Assembly (NCBI GenBank): GCA_036389035.1
Contig: DASVQQ010000005.1
Span: forward strand, 62,001 to 126,000
Direction of reading: 5' to 3'
From: Jatrophihabitans sp.
Lineage (GTDB): Bacteria; Actinomycetota; Actinomycetes; Mycobacteriales; Jatrophihabitantaceae
Length of the DNA: 64,000 nt
This document shows, in pieces, positions 27,403 through 35,589 of this stretch. The translations under genes were made by a program, and so were the position numbers. Under the pieces are notes generated by a model. The model saw nothing but the letters and a program-made list of their open reading frames with translations. It did not search any database and had not been told where the DNA came from. Positions within the stretch are counted from its first letter, which is position 1. The number at the start of each line of letters is the position of its first letter.

Positions 27403-28394
27403 CAGGACATCCCCGTGGCGAGTTGGGCGACCGATGGGCCGCTGAGTGAGGTGGCTGCCTGCGGGTCCTGCTCGGGTGCTGAGTGCTCGGCGAGCAGGCG
27501 CTGCGCCTTGTCGAGGTCTTCGGGGGTCTTCACGGCGACCAGTTGGACGTCCGGCAGCTCGCGCCGGGCGATCCCGGTCAGGGTGCCGGCCGGTGCGAGC
27601 TCCACGGTGCCGGTGACGCCGAGGTTGCGCAGGGTGTCCAGGCACAGGTCCCACCGGACCGGCCGGGTGACCTGGCTGACCAGCCGGGCCAGCACGGTGG
27701 ATCCGTCGCTGACCGCGGCGCCGTCGGCGTTGGACAGCAGGATCTGGTTCGGATCGCCGGGCGTCAGCTGCGCCGCGACGGTCCGCAGGTTCTGCTCGGC
27801 CGAACTCATGTAGTGGGTGTGAAAGGCGCCGGCGACCTGTAACGGGCGGATCCGGACCCGCGCCGGAGGGTTCTCGGTGAGAGTGGCGATCGCCTCGACC
27901 GATCCGGCGGCCACGATCTGACCCGTTCCGTTCCGGTTGGCCGCCGTCAGGCCGGCGGCGAGGATGGCGGCCAGCACCTCGTCGGTGTCGCCGCCGAGAA
28001 CGGCGACCATCGAGGTCGGGGTGGCCGCGCAGGCCGCGGCCATCTCGGCTCCGCGGCGAGTCGCGAACGAGATCGCCTGTTCCGGCGTCAGCGCGCCGGC
28101 GATGGCGGCGGCGGTGACCTCGCCGATGCTGTGACCAGCCAACGCGATGTTGTGGGTGAGAGTGCCCAGCGGAAGCTGGCCGGCCGTGATCAGACCCATG
28201 GCCACGATCAGCGGTTGGGTGACGGCTGAATCCCTGATCTCGTCGGCGTCCGCGGTGGTGCCGAGCCTGGCCAGGTCCAGGCCGGAGAGCTCGGAGAAGG
28301 TCGCGACCTGCTCTGCCACTCCGTCCAACTCGAGCCAGGGCGCGAGCATGCCGGGAGTCTGAGCTCCCTGCCCGGGAGCGAGTACGGCAATCAC
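27402..28394 (-). CDS. fabD: malonyl-CoA:ACP transacylase
   Basis: A 330-residue acyltransferase loading malonate on ACP. LAPGQGAQTPGM opens the protein, the nucleophile lies in AGHSIGEVTAA (near residue 90), and AGAFHTHYM supplies the active-site His. About 25 C-terminal residues extend beyond the usual fold. The start is GTG 28394, five bases after the stop of a short upstream ORF that begins at the predicted transcription start. First gene of the fab operon. Confidence 0.94.
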   Translation of the reverse strand: MIAVLAPGQGAQTPGMLAPWLELDGVAEQVATFSELSGLDLARLGTTADADEIRDSAVTQPLIVAMGLITAGQLPLGTLTHNIALAGHSIGEVTAAAIAGALTPEQAISFATRRGAEMAAACAATPTSMVAVLGGDTDEVLAAILAAGLTAANRNGTGQIVAAGSVEAIATLTENPPARVRIRPLQVAGAFHTHYMSSAEQNLRTVAAQLTPGDPNQILLSNADGAAVSDGSTVLARLVSQVTRPVRWDLCLDTLRNLGVTGTVELAPAGTLTGIARRELPDVQLVAVKTPEDLDKAQRLLAEHSAPEQDPQAATSLSGPSVAQLATGMS

Positions 28395-28399
28395 ACCCT

Positions 28400-28453
28400 T
28401 TACGGTGCCCTGTCTGCAGTACTTACGGCGAGCACGGCTCGCACAGTGTTCAT
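28400..28453 (-). CDS. leaderless 17-codon upstream ORF before fabD (MNTVRAVLAVSTADRAP)
   Basis: On the minus strand TAAAAT (28465-28460) is followed by exactly six bases and then ATG (28453), which opens 17 codons ending in TAA at 28402-28400. The fabD GTG follows five bases later. The geometry predicts that ribosomes load on the leaderless ATG and then reinitiate at fabD. The peptide has no obvious attenuation codon run. This is a spacing-based inference. Confidence 0.5.
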   Translation of the reverse strand: MNTVRAVLAVSTADRAP

Positions 28454-28459
28454 GCCGCT

Positions 28460-28465
28460 ATTTTA
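28460..28465 (-). promoter_or_regulatory. -10 box TAAAAT of the fab operon
   Basis: A near-consensus box six bases ahead of the upstream ORF. FasR, encoded just upstream, probably binds near here, by analogy with Streptomyces. No clear -35 is visible, which fits an activated promoter. Confidence 0.55.
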
Positions 28466-28545
28466 GAGGTTCACTACAACTGACGACATTCCCGACGTCC
28501 ATGTAAGCGGTTGCAATGCAAGGATTCCGCCAATGGCGGGGCAGT

Positions 28546-29760
28546 CTAATGCGAGTTGGACTGGCCGTTCTGGGGGCCAGTCGAACGGGCCGGGCCGTAG
28601 CCGCTGAGCCGGCCCAACACCAGCGCGAGCTGGATGGTGAAGGCTCCCCGGGCGTCGGTCGGCGCGTGCCCGCACAGCTCGGCGGCGCGGCGCAACCGGT
28701 AGCGCACCGTGTTGGTGTGCACGAACAGCGCCCGGGCAGTGGCTTCCAGCGCCCGGCCGCCGTCGAGGTAACCGACCACGGTGTCGAGCAGCACATCTCC
28801 GGCCTCGACCAGCGGCTGGTAGACCGATTCGATGAGCTCGTGGCGGGCCCCGAGGTCACCGGCGATGGTCCGCTCGGGCAGCAGGTCATCAGCCGACACC
28901 GGGCGCGGCGCTCCGGGCCAACCGGCCACCGCGCGCAGCCCGCTCAGCGCCGTCGCGGTCACCTCGGCCGCGCCTTCGATCCGCGGCGCCGAACCACCCA
29001 CCACCACGGGCGCGTCGCCGAATTCCTGCAGCACCGTCCTGGCCGCGTCGAGCGGGTCGGTGATGCCGCCCAGGACGACCACCAGCCGGCCGCCGTGCAC
29101 TCCGGCCAGCACGTCGAAGCCGGCCCGGCGAGCTGCCCGGTGCACCGAGTCCAGCGCCTCGGTGGGGTCCAGGTCGATCCGTGCCGAACCCACCACGGTG
29201 GTCACCGCGCCCTCGGCCCGCCAGCCCAGCGCGGCCAGCTGGCTGACCGGTGACCCCTCCTCGGTGGAGCCGACCCCCCGTACCAGGCCGTCGATCACCA
29301 GCGCCTCGAGCCGGGCATCCCACCGGCCCCGGGTCTCGGCCGCACCGGCATAGACCCGGGCCGCGGCGAAGGCGATCTCGCGGGAGAACCGCAGCATGGC
29401 GTCGGCGACGTCCTGCTCCTCGCCCGGACCGGCCAGGGACGGGACGGCCTCCTCGACCACGGCGATGGTCTGGCGCACCAGCTCGACGGTCTGCTGCAAC
29501 GACACCCGGCGGGCCAGCTCACGGGGTGCGGTGCTGAACACCTCACCGGTCAGCCGGACCGCCTCATTCGGCGAGCGCAGCCATTCCACGAAGGAGCCGA
29601 TGCCGGCCTGCGCCACCAGCGTGACCCAGGACCGCTGGTCGGCGGGCAACCTGCGAAACCAGGCCAGCTGCTCGTCCATCCGGGCCAGGCTGCGGGTGGC
29701 CAGCGCGCCGGAGGACTGCTCGATCCGGCTGATCGTCGCCTCGCTCAGGGTGCCGCCCAC
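28546..29760 (-). CDS. fasR: FasR-type transcriptional regulator of fatty-acid synthesis (PucR/CdaR family)
   Basis: A 404-residue regulator with a C-terminal PucR-type helix-turn-helix (LEATARALFVHTNTVRYRLRRAAELCG, near 350-380) and a GGDEF-like central domain. Position directly upstream of fabD on the same strand matches FasR of Streptomyces, an activator of the fab operon, and I assign it by this synteny plus family. The GTG start is leaderless: TAGGCT lies six bases upstream. Its promoter shares two bases with that of the divergent pirin gene. Confidence 0.85.
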   Translation of the reverse strand: MGGTLSEATISRIEQSSGALATRSLARMDEQLAWFRRLPADQRSWVTLVAQAGIGSFVEWLRSPNEAVRLTGEVFSTAPRELARRVSLQQTVELVRQTIAVVEEAVPSLAGPGEEQDVADAMLRFSREIAFAAARVYAGAAETRGRWDARLEALVIDGLVRGVGSTEEGSPVSQLAALGWRAEGAVTTVVGSARIDLDPTEALDSVHRAARRAGFDVLAGVHGGRLVVVLGGITDPLDAARTVLQEFGDAPVVVGGSAPRIEGAAEVTATALSGLRAVAGWPGAPRPVSADDLLPERTIAGDLGARHELIESVYQPLVEAGDVLLDTVVGYLDGGRALEATARALFVHTNTVRYRLRRAAELCGHAPTDARGAFTIQLALVLGRLSGYGPARSTGPQNGQSNSH

Positions 29761-29766
29761 GCGCCG

Positions 29767-29776
29767 AGCCTAGTGT
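29767..29776. promoter_or_regulatory. overlapping divergent -10 boxes (fasR leftward, pirin rightward)
   Basis: The minus-strand box TAGGCT (29772-29767) and the plus-strand box TAGTGT (29771-29776) share the TA at 29771-29772. Each is followed by 6-7 bases and a GTG start, so both genes are predicted to be leaderless, with starts 24 bases apart. Confidence 0.55.
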
Positions 29777-29783
29777 GAGTCGG

Positions 29784-30536
29784 GTGGGCCGGTATGAGAT
29801 ACGACGCGGCGTGGATCGGGCGCGCACCCGCACCGAGTGGCTGGATTCCCGGCACTCGTTGGCGTTCGGTTCGCACTATGACCCGGACGACACCCACTTC
29901 GGGTTGCTGCTGGCCCACAACGAGGACCTGGTGCAGCCCGGCCCGGGTTATCCCGAGCACGTCCACCGCGACGTCGAGATTCTCACCTGGGTGCTTGCCG
30001 GGTCGCTGAGGCACCACGATCTGGCAGGGGACTCCACGCTGATCCACGCCGGGCAGCTGCACCACATCAGCGCCGGCAGCGGCATCCGGCACACCGAGTC
30101 CAGCGCGCGGGAGGACCGGCCGGTGCACCTGGTGCAGATGTGGCTCAGCCCGGACGAGTTCGGGCTGGCGCCGAGCCACCGGGCCTTGCGGGTGGGTGAT
30201 CGGCTGGACTCCGGCGAGCTGGTGGTCCTCGCCTCCGGCCTGGCCGAGCCCGGAGATCAGGACGTGCTGCGGATCCGGCAACGCGACGCCGCGCTGTCGG
30301 TCGCCCGGCTGCCGGCCGGCGCGACGCTGACGCTGCCGGCAGCGCCCTTCCTCCACGCGTTCCTGGCCGCGGGCTCGGTAACGGTTCAGGCCGCGACCGG
30401 CGGCGGCCTGGCTGGCGGCGAGGTGGGCGGCGGCCAGGCGCTGGTGGCCGGTGACGCGCTGCGGATCACCGGCGGCGGCGGTGAGCGGGTGTCGGCGGAC
30501 CAGCCGGCCGAGTTGCTGGTCTGGCAGCTGCGCTAG
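29784..30536 (+). CDS. pirin-family cupin protein
   Basis: A 250-residue bicupin. The N-terminal domain has the metal-site pattern HVHRDVEILTWVLAG plus a later HHISAGSGIRHTESS, with His/Glu ligands for one metal, as in pirins with quercetinase-like chemistry. The C-terminal cupin lacks an evident metal site and has Gly-rich loops (GGGLAGGEVGGGQ). The role is uncertain; bacterial pirins range from dioxygenases to regulators of metabolism. The GTG at 29784 is chosen because it lies seven bases after TAGTGT. Confidence 0.87.
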   Translation: MGRYEIRRGVDRARTRTEWLDSRHSLAFGSHYDPDDTHFGLLLAHNEDLVQPGPGYPEHVHRDVEILTWVLAGSLRHHDLAGDSTLIHAGQLHHISAGSGIRHTESSAREDRPVHLVQMWLSPDEFGLAPSHRALRVGDRLDSGELVVLASGLAEPGDQDVLRIRQRDAALSVARLPAGATLTLPAAPFLHAFLAAGSVTVQAATGGGLAGGEVGGGQALVAGDALRITGGGGERVSADQPAELLVWQLR

Positions 30537-30586
30537 CGACACACCTCAGCCCTGGCCGCCTGGCCGGGATTGCCCGCCTGATTCGT

Positions 30587-30592
30587 TAACGT
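30587..30592 (+). promoter_or_regulatory. -10 box TAACGT, leaderless methyltransferase start
   Basis: TAACGT is separated by seven bases from the ATG at 30600, and no Shine-Dalgarno is present. Confidence 0.55.
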
Positions 30593-30599
30593 GCGGGTC

Positions 30600-31799
30600 A
30601 TGCCGAGTTCGACCGCGTACCAGGGCCGACCGGCGGCCGCGGAGTTCTTCGCGGGCATCGGCCTGGTGCGACTGGGCCTGGAAGCCGCCGGCTTCGACGT
30701 CGTCTGGTCCAACGACATCGAGCCGGCCAAGCAGAGCATGTATCACGGGCATTTCCAGGACCCGGCGCCGAGGCACGAATTCCATCTCGGTGACATCGGC
30801 GAGGTCTCGGGCGCCTCGCTGCCACCGGACCTGGCCCTGGCCTGGGGTTCCTTCCCGTGTACGGACCTGTCGCTGGCAGGCTCTAGGCGCGGCCTGGCCG
30901 GCAAGGCCTCCGGCGCCTTCTGGCATTTCACCCGGGTGCTGGCGGAGCTGGGTGATCGCAGGCCACCGGTCGTCGCGCTGGAGAACGTCGTCGGGCTCGC
31001 CACGAGTTCTGGCGGCGCGGACCTGGCGGCTGCGGTCGGGGAGCTGAACCGGCTTGGCTACTCCGTGGACGTCCTGACCCTGGACGCTCGGCGGTTCGTT
31101 CCGCAATCGCGGCCCCGGCTGTTCCTGGTGGGGGCGCTGGACCCGCCTGCCGATCCGTACCCGGCTGCTGATTCACCGGTCGCCGATTCGCCGGTCGCCG
31201 ACAGCGAGCTTCGGCCTGCCTGGCTGCGGGCGGTGTTCTCAGACCCCGCGCTGCGCACCCACCAGGCGGCGCTGCCGGCTCCGCCACCGCCGCTGACGGC
31301 CGGCCTGGGCAAGCAGGTCGAGTTCTTCGACCCGGCCGGTGAGCAGTGGTGGTCGGCCGAGCGCACCGCCGCGTTCGTCGGGTCGCTGAGCGGGCTGCAG
31401 CTGCGCCGGCTGCACGTTCTGAGAGATCTGGACCGCTACTCCCACCGCACCGCCTACCGGCGGACCCGGCACGGGACGGCGGTGTGGGAGATCCGTCCGG
31501 ACGACGTCTCGGGGTGCCTACGGACAGCCCGCGGCGGCTCGTCCAAGCAGGCCGTCGTGCAGGCCGGCCGCGGCGAGGTGCGGGCCCGATGGATGACCCC
31601 GCGCGAGTATGCGCGGCTGATGGGAGCGCCCCATTACCGCCTCGACGGGCTTCGCCGGAACCAGGCCCTGTTCGGGTTCGGCGACGCGGTGTGCGTTCCG
31701 GTGGTCAGCTGGCTGGCCGAGCACTACCTGATGCCGCTGGTGCGGGGCGGCTTGCGGCCTCTGACGCTTGCGGCGCGGGGGAACGGGCAGGCGCTGTGA
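30600..31799 (+). CDS. DNA (cytosine-5)-methyltransferase, orphan Dcm type
   Basis: A 399-residue C5-methyltransferase. Motif I is FAGIGLVRLGLEAAGF, motif IV GSFPCTDLSLAGSRRGL with catalytic Cys 87, motif VI ALENVVGL, and motif VIII QSRPRLFLVG. The target-recognition region lies around residues 200-330, and motifs IX/X (MTPREYARLMG, GFGDAVCVPVV) close the protein. A short in-frame tandem repeat ADSPV occurs just before the recognition domain. No restriction endonuclease is adjacent, but a Vsr repair nuclease follows, so the pair is a methylation-plus-mismatch-repair module rather than a classical restriction system. The recognition sequence is unknown. Confidence 0.9.
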   Translation: MPSSTAYQGRPAAAEFFAGIGLVRLGLEAAGFDVVWSNDIEPAKQSMYHGHFQDPAPRHEFHLGDIGEVSGASLPPDLALAWGSFPCTDLSLAGSRRGLAGKASGAFWHFTRVLAELGDRRPPVVALENVVGLATSSGGADLAAAVGELNRLGYSVDVLTLDARRFVPQSRPRLFLVGALDPPADPYPAADSPVADSPVADSELRPAWLRAVFSDPALRTHQAALPAPPPPLTAGLGKQVEFFDPAGEQWWSAERTAAFVGSLSGLQLRRLHVLRDLDRYSHRTAYRRTRHGTAVWEIRPDDVSGCLRTARGGSSKQAVVQAGRGEVRARWMTPREYARLMGAPHYRLDGLRRNQALFGFGDAVCVPVVSWLAEHYLMPLVRGGLRPLTLAARGNGQAL

Positions 31800-31855
31800 G
31801 CCGGTGAGCGTTGCCGGCTCCGTGAGCGGGAGCCGGGTAGCGGCTCGGGCGGTCG

Positions 31856-31861
31856 TATCGT
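31856..31861 (+). promoter_or_regulatory. -10 box TATCGT, leaderless vsr start
   Basis: TATCGT is followed by exactly six bases and the GTG at 31868. The nuclease therefore has its own promoter inside the methyltransferase-vsr pair. Confidence 0.55.
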
Positions 31862-31867
31862 GGGGGC

Positions 31868-32293
31868 GTGGCTGAGGAGTCCTGGGCATCGACACCGGCG
31901 GTGCGTAGCTCGATGCAGTCCAACAAGAGCAGGGACACCAAGCCGGAGCTGGCTGTCCGGCGGGCCATCCACGCGCTGGGCCTGCGCTACCGGGTCTGTG
32001 AGCGGCCGCTACCCGCGGTCCGCCGGACGGTGGACGTGGTGTTCCGGCGGGATCAGGTGGCGGTCGAGATCCGAGGGTGCTTCTGGCACGGGTGTGCCGA
32101 GCACTACCGCGGCCCGTCCACCAACGGCAGTTACTGGGCCGAGAAAGTGGCTCGCAACATCGCCCGCGACGCAGACACCGAGCGGCGGCTGGCCGAGGCC
32201 GGCTGGACCCTGCTGGTGGTCTGGGAGCACGAGGATCCGCAGTCGGCGGCCCTGCGGGTGCGCGACGTCCTCAACTTGACCCGGCGCAGTTAG
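31868..32293 (+). CDS. vsr: very short patch repair (Vsr) endonuclease
   Basis: A 141-residue nuclease that nicks beside T:G mismatches arising from deamination of 5-methylcytosine. NKSRDTKPELAVRRAIHALGLRYR, VDVVFRRDQVAVEIRGCFWHGC and KVARNIARD are the family landmarks, with the catalytic Asp in VDVVF and the zinc/active-site His in CFWHGC. It pairs functionally with the methyltransferase just upstream. The GTG is leaderless. Its 3' end overlaps the convergent VOC gene by 23 bases. Confidence 0.93.
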   Translation: MAEESWASTPAVRSSMQSNKSRDTKPELAVRRAIHALGLRYRVCERPLPAVRRTVDVVFRRDQVAVEIRGCFWHGCAEHYRGPSTNGSYWAEKVARNIARDADTERRLAEAGWTLLVVWEHEDPQSAALRVRDVLNLTRRS

Positions 32294-32681
32294 GGCTCGA
32301 CTTGCCATCATCGGGGAACCGGTTCGTGATCCGTATGTAGTAACCACTGGGATCGGTCAGCCGGAAGTCTGTGAGACCCCACGGACGTTCCTGCAGCGCT
32401 TCGGCCACAGGCCAGCCCGACGACAGGATCCGGTCGTGCTCGGCCTCGACGTCGTCAACCTCCAGAACCAACTCGACGCCTGTAGGCGGCCTTCTCATGC
32501 CCGCCTCTCCGTCAGCGCGCAGAGCGGCGCCGATACGGACCGAATCTCGCTGCAACGCCAGGTAAGGACTTGGCGGCTCCAGCTGGAGACGCATCACCCG
32601 GAACCCGAGTACCCGTACGTAAAAGTCTTCAGTGGCGTCCAAGTCGGACGGAAAGATCTCACATCGAAGCTGCATTGCCAT
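32271..32681 (-). CDS. VOC-superfamily (glyoxalase/bleomycin-resistance-like) protein
   Basis: A 136-residue protein with two beta-alpha-beta-beta-beta modules: CEIFPSDLDATEDFYVRVLGF at the start, VELVLEVDDVEAEHDRILSSGW in the middle, and LTDPSGYYIRITNRF at the end. The metal-ligand pattern is partial, so catalytic activity is uncertain. Starts at 32681 or 32675 are both possible. It overlaps the end of vsr tail to tail. Confidence 0.8.
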   Translation of the reverse strand: MAMQLRCEIFPSDLDATEDFYVRVLGFRVMRLQLEPPSPYLALQRDSVRIGAALRADGEAGMRRPPTGVELVLEVDDVEAEHDRILSSGWPVAEALQERPWGLTDFRLTDPSGYYIRITNRFPDDGKSSPNCAGSS

Positions 32682-32749
32682 TGGGTAGCCCACTCACTCT
32701 GTGGCAGTTCGTTCATGATGCTCGCCTGCCGGGCCTTACCGGGTGTGCC

Positions 32750-33724
32750 CTATTGCCGCTGCGCCGTTGTCGTCACGGGTGCTCGGCCGGCTGCCGCCGG
32801 TGGGAGTGCGGAGGTTCGCGAGACTTCGGCGGCCCTGCGCCGGGCAGGGCGCTGCGCTACCGTGACGGCAGCGGCGTTGGCGGCCACCACGATGGCGATG
32901 CCGACCCACTCGTGCAGGCCGAGAAGCTGGCCCAGCAGCACCATGCCGGCAAGGCCGGCCAGTACCGGGTGCATGCTCATGAAAACGCCGAACAAGCGCT
33001 GCGGCACATAGCGCAGGGCCGTCAGGTCCACGGCATACGGGATGACCGAGGACAGCACGCCCGTTCCCAGCGCGTACAGCAGCGGCATCCCGGTCATCCG
33101 GCCCTGCGCCACCAGCACCGCCAGGACGGGCAGGTAGGCCAGCGCCGACAGGCCGGTGGCGACCGCCGGTGCCTGCAGGCCCGGCAGCCGGGTCCCGGCG
33201 AGGCGGTTCAGCAGGATGTACACCGCCCAGCACGCCGCGGCCAGCAGCGCCAGGCAGAGCCCGAGGTAGTCGCTGGAGGGCCCTGGCAGCACCAGCACGT
33301 AGACCCCGACGCCTGCCCCGGCCGCGGTGAGCAGGTCCAGCCGGGACCGGGAGCCGGCCAGCGCTACCGCCAGCGGTCCGAGGAACTCCAGCGTGACGGC
33401 CAGGCCCAGGCCGATCCGGTCGATCGCGGTGTACAGCGACAGGTTCATCACGGCGAAGACCACGGCCAGCAGCAACGCCGGCCACCACTGCGCCCAGCTC
33501 ATGCGACGCAGCGACGGCCTTGCCACCGGAAGCAGGACGGCCGCGGCGACGAACTGCCGGACGGCCACCACGCCGGCGGGTCCGATGGCCGGAAAGGCGT
33601 GCGCGCCGACGCCGGCGCCGACCTGGTTGCCCAGACCGCTGAGGATCAGCATCACCACGCCACTGCGCATCGTCCGGGGCGTCCGAGCTCGGGTCAGCAC
33701 CAGCCCAGTCTCAGCCGCCGCCAT
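32750..33724 (-). CDS. EamA/RhtA-type drug-metabolite exporter
   Basis: A 324-residue membrane protein with ten hydrophobic helices in two EamA halves. The second half contains VIPYAVDLTALRYVPQRLFGVFMSMHPVLAGL, matching the RhtA (threonine/homoserine exporter) branch. The C-terminal tail is Arg-rich and cytoplasmic. It is divergent from a LysR regulator across 45 bases, a common arrangement for exporter control. The substrate is unknown. Confidence 0.87.
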   Translation of the reverse strand: MAAAETGLVLTRARTPRTMRSGVVMLILSGLGNQVGAGVGAHAFPAIGPAGVVAVRQFVAAAVLLPVARPSLRRMSWAQWWPALLLAVVFAVMNLSLYTAIDRIGLGLAVTLEFLGPLAVALAGSRSRLDLLTAAGAGVGVYVLVLPGPSSDYLGLCLALLAAACWAVYILLNRLAGTRLPGLQAPAVATGLSALAYLPVLAVLVAQGRMTGMPLLYALGTGVLSSVIPYAVDLTALRYVPQRLFGVFMSMHPVLAGLAGMVLLGQLLGLHEWVGIAIVVAANAAAVTVAQRPARRRAAEVSRTSALPPAAAGRAPVTTTAQRQ

Positions 33725-33769
33725 TTACAAGGGAAATGCCTTAATGTCATACAGCGATACGCTGGACGC
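33725..33769. promoter_or_regulatory. shared exporter/LysR regulatory region
   Basis: This 45-base gap carries the plus-strand -10 TACGCT (33758-33763), six bases before the LysR ATG. A short inverted AAGG-GAAATG-CCTT motif sits in the middle and could be part of the LysR site. Binding of LysR here would affect both genes. Confidence 0.45.
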
Positions 33770-34624
33770 ATGAATGCCGTGGAGGTGCGACACCTGCGAA
33801 CGCTGGTCGCCGTGGTCGATGAGGGCGGGTTCACCCAGGCCGCGGCGTCACTCGGGGTCTCCCAGGCGGCGGTGAGCCGGACGATCGCCGGGCTGGAGCA
33901 GGCGCTGGGTGCCCGGGTGCTGCGCCGCACGACCCGCGAGGTGGCGCTCTCGCCGGTCGGATCGCGAGTGATCGGGCATGCCCGCAGGGTGGTGGAGGAG
34001 ACCGCGGCGATGGTGCGCGCCGTCTCGGAGGCCGCGGCAGCGGTCCGGGTGGGCTACGCCTGGGCCGCCCTCGGCCGTCACACCACCACCGTGCAGAGGC
34101 AGTGGGCGGTCGATCACGCCGGCGCCGAGCTCGTCTTCGTGCAGTCCAACACGCCGACCGCCGGGCTGAGCGAGGGCCTCGTCGATGTCGCCGTGCTGCG
34201 CCGATCGGTGACCGATGACCGGTTCGACACGGCCCTCGTCGGGGTGGAGCCGCGCTTTGCCGCGGTGGCGACCGGGCACGCCCTGGCTCGCCGCCGCAAC
34301 GTCACGCTGCACGACTTCGCCGGCCGCACCGTCGCCGTCGACGGCCGGACCGGGACGACCACCGAGCAGCTCTGGCCGGCGGACGCCGCACCCACGGCCA
34401 CCCGCAGTGTGGACGGCGTCGACGAGTGGCTCACCGTCATCGCGGCCGGCCAGGCGGTCGGCATGACCTCCGAGGCGACCGCGCGCCAGCATCCGCGCCC
34501 GGGCGTCATCTATCGCCCCGTCCGCGACGCGCAGCCGGTGGCCGTTCGGCTGGCCTGGTGGCGCGACAGCCCGCCGCCCGCCCTGTCGGACCTGCTGCAG
34601 CTGGTGTGCCGGGCCTATGGCTGA
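33770..34624 (+). CDS. LysR-family transcriptional regulator
   Basis: A 284-residue regulator. The N-terminal winged helix (residues 1-60) reads VRHLRTLVAVVDEGGFTQAAASLGVSQAAVSR, with recognition helix QAAVSRTIAGLE. A shortened effector domain follows. It probably controls the divergent EamA exporter. It is leaderless, with TACGCT six bases upstream of the ATG. The effector is unknown. Confidence 0.88.
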   Translation: MNAVEVRHLRTLVAVVDEGGFTQAAASLGVSQAAVSRTIAGLEQALGARVLRRTTREVALSPVGSRVIGHARRVVEETAAMVRAVSEAAAAVRVGYAWAALGRHTTTVQRQWAVDHAGAELVFVQSNTPTAGLSEGLVDVAVLRRSVTDDRFDTALVGVEPRFAAVATGHALARRRNVTLHDFAGRTVAVDGRTGTTTEQLWPADAAPTATRSVDGVDEWLTVIAAGQAVGMTSEATARQHPRPGVIYRPVRDAQPVAVRLAWWRDSPPPALSDLLQLVCRAYG

Positions 34625-34673
34625 ACAGCGTTTGATGTGCGCCACTCGGCTGCCCTTGCCGGCCATCCCGACC

Positions 34674-34679
34674 TACCGT
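34674..34679 (+). promoter_or_regulatory. -10 box TACCGT, leaderless sirtuin start
   Basis: TACCGT is followed by exactly six bases and GTG 34686. This argues against the longer in-frame starts near 34617. Confidence 0.55.
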
Positions 34680-34685
34680 GGTCAG

Positions 34686-35525
34686 GTGCAGGACGCCGAC
34701 TTCGAGAAGCTGGTCAAGCTCGCCCACTCGGGCGGCATCGTGGTCCTGAGTGGGGCCGGGCTGTCCACCGAGTCCGGAATCCCGGACTACCGGGGGCCGA
34801 CCGGGCGGCTGCACCCGGCCACCCCGATGACGTTCCAGGAGTTCACCGGCAGTCCCGCCGCCCGGCAACGGTACTGGGCACGCAGCCACCGGGGCTGGCA
34901 ACGGATCCAGCACGCCCGGCCCAACGCGGGACACCAGGCGGTGGCCCGGCTGCAGCGCGCCGGCCTGCTGAGCGGCGTCATCACCCAGAACGTGGACGGC
35001 CTGCACCAGGCGGGCGGCGCCCGTGAGGTGATCGAGCTGCACGGCGGCCTGGACCGGGTGATCTGCCTGAGCTGCCGGACGCTCAGTGACCGGGACGAGC
35101 TGGACGAGCGGCTGTCTGCCGCCAACCCGCGGGCCCGCGACGTCCAGAGCACCGGGCCGGTGAAGCCGGACGGCGACGTCGAGCTCGCCGAGCCCGAGAT
35201 CGCGGAGTTCCGGCTGGTGGACTGCCTGGACTGCGGCGCCGGCCCGCTCAAGCCCGACGTGGTGTTCTTCGGAGAGAACGTGCCGCCGGAGCGGGTGGCC
35301 CGCTGCTACGCCCTCGTCGAGTCCAGCCGGCTGCTGCTGGTGCTGGGATCGTCCCTGACGGTGGCCTCGGGCTTCCGGTTCGTCCGGCGAGCGGCCGCCC
35401 GGGGCATCCCGGTGGCGATCGTCAACCAGGGCGTCACCCGGGGCGACCCGCTGGCCGATGTGCTGCTCGACCGGCCGCTCGGTGAGCTGCTGCCGGCGCT
35501 GGCCGCCGCCGCGATCGAAGGCTGA
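34686..35525 (+). CDS. Sir2-family NAD-dependent protein deacylase
   Basis: A 279-residue sirtuin. The NAD site reads SGAGLSTESGIPDYRG, the catalytic region TQNVDGLHQAGG then ELHGG with the active-site His, and the zinc cysteines are C-L-S-C and C-L-D-C. VVFFGENVP and GSSLTVASG complete the Rossmann fold. It resembles class II/CobB-like bacterial sirtuins with an insert between the zinc Cys pairs. It removes acyl groups from lysines using NAD; the targets are unknown. The start is set by the leaderless promoter. Confidence 0.92.
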   Translation: MQDADFEKLVKLAHSGGIVVLSGAGLSTESGIPDYRGPTGRLHPATPMTFQEFTGSPAARQRYWARSHRGWQRIQHARPNAGHQAVARLQRAGLLSGVITQNVDGLHQAGGAREVIELHGGLDRVICLSCRTLSDRDELDERLSAANPRARDVQSTGPVKPDGDVELAEPEIAEFRLVDCLDCGAGPLKPDVVFFGENVPPERVARCYALVESSRLLLVLGSSLTVASGFRFVRRAAARGIPVAIVNQGVTRGDPLADVLLDRPLGELLPALAAAAIEG

Positions 35526-35528
35526 CCT

Positions 35529-35545
35529 GCGCCGGCGCTAGGGTC
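35529..35545 (+). promoter_or_regulatory. paaK promoter with the shared GCGCCGGCGCTAGGGTC box
   Basis: The -10 TAGGGT is at 35539-35544, giving a leader of about 40 bases with its own GAGAGGA site. The 17-base block is identical to that at 16064-16080. Confidence 0.5.
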
Positions 35546-35589
35546 GGCGGTGACCCAGCCGGTGCCAGAGTGACCGAGAGGACACGTCG

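Noticed and set aside
29760..32293. Defence island (pirin, methyltransferase, Vsr) as an anti-phage system
   Set aside because: No nuclease other than the mismatch-specific Vsr and no sensor or effector domain is present; a repair/epigenetic module explains the genes.
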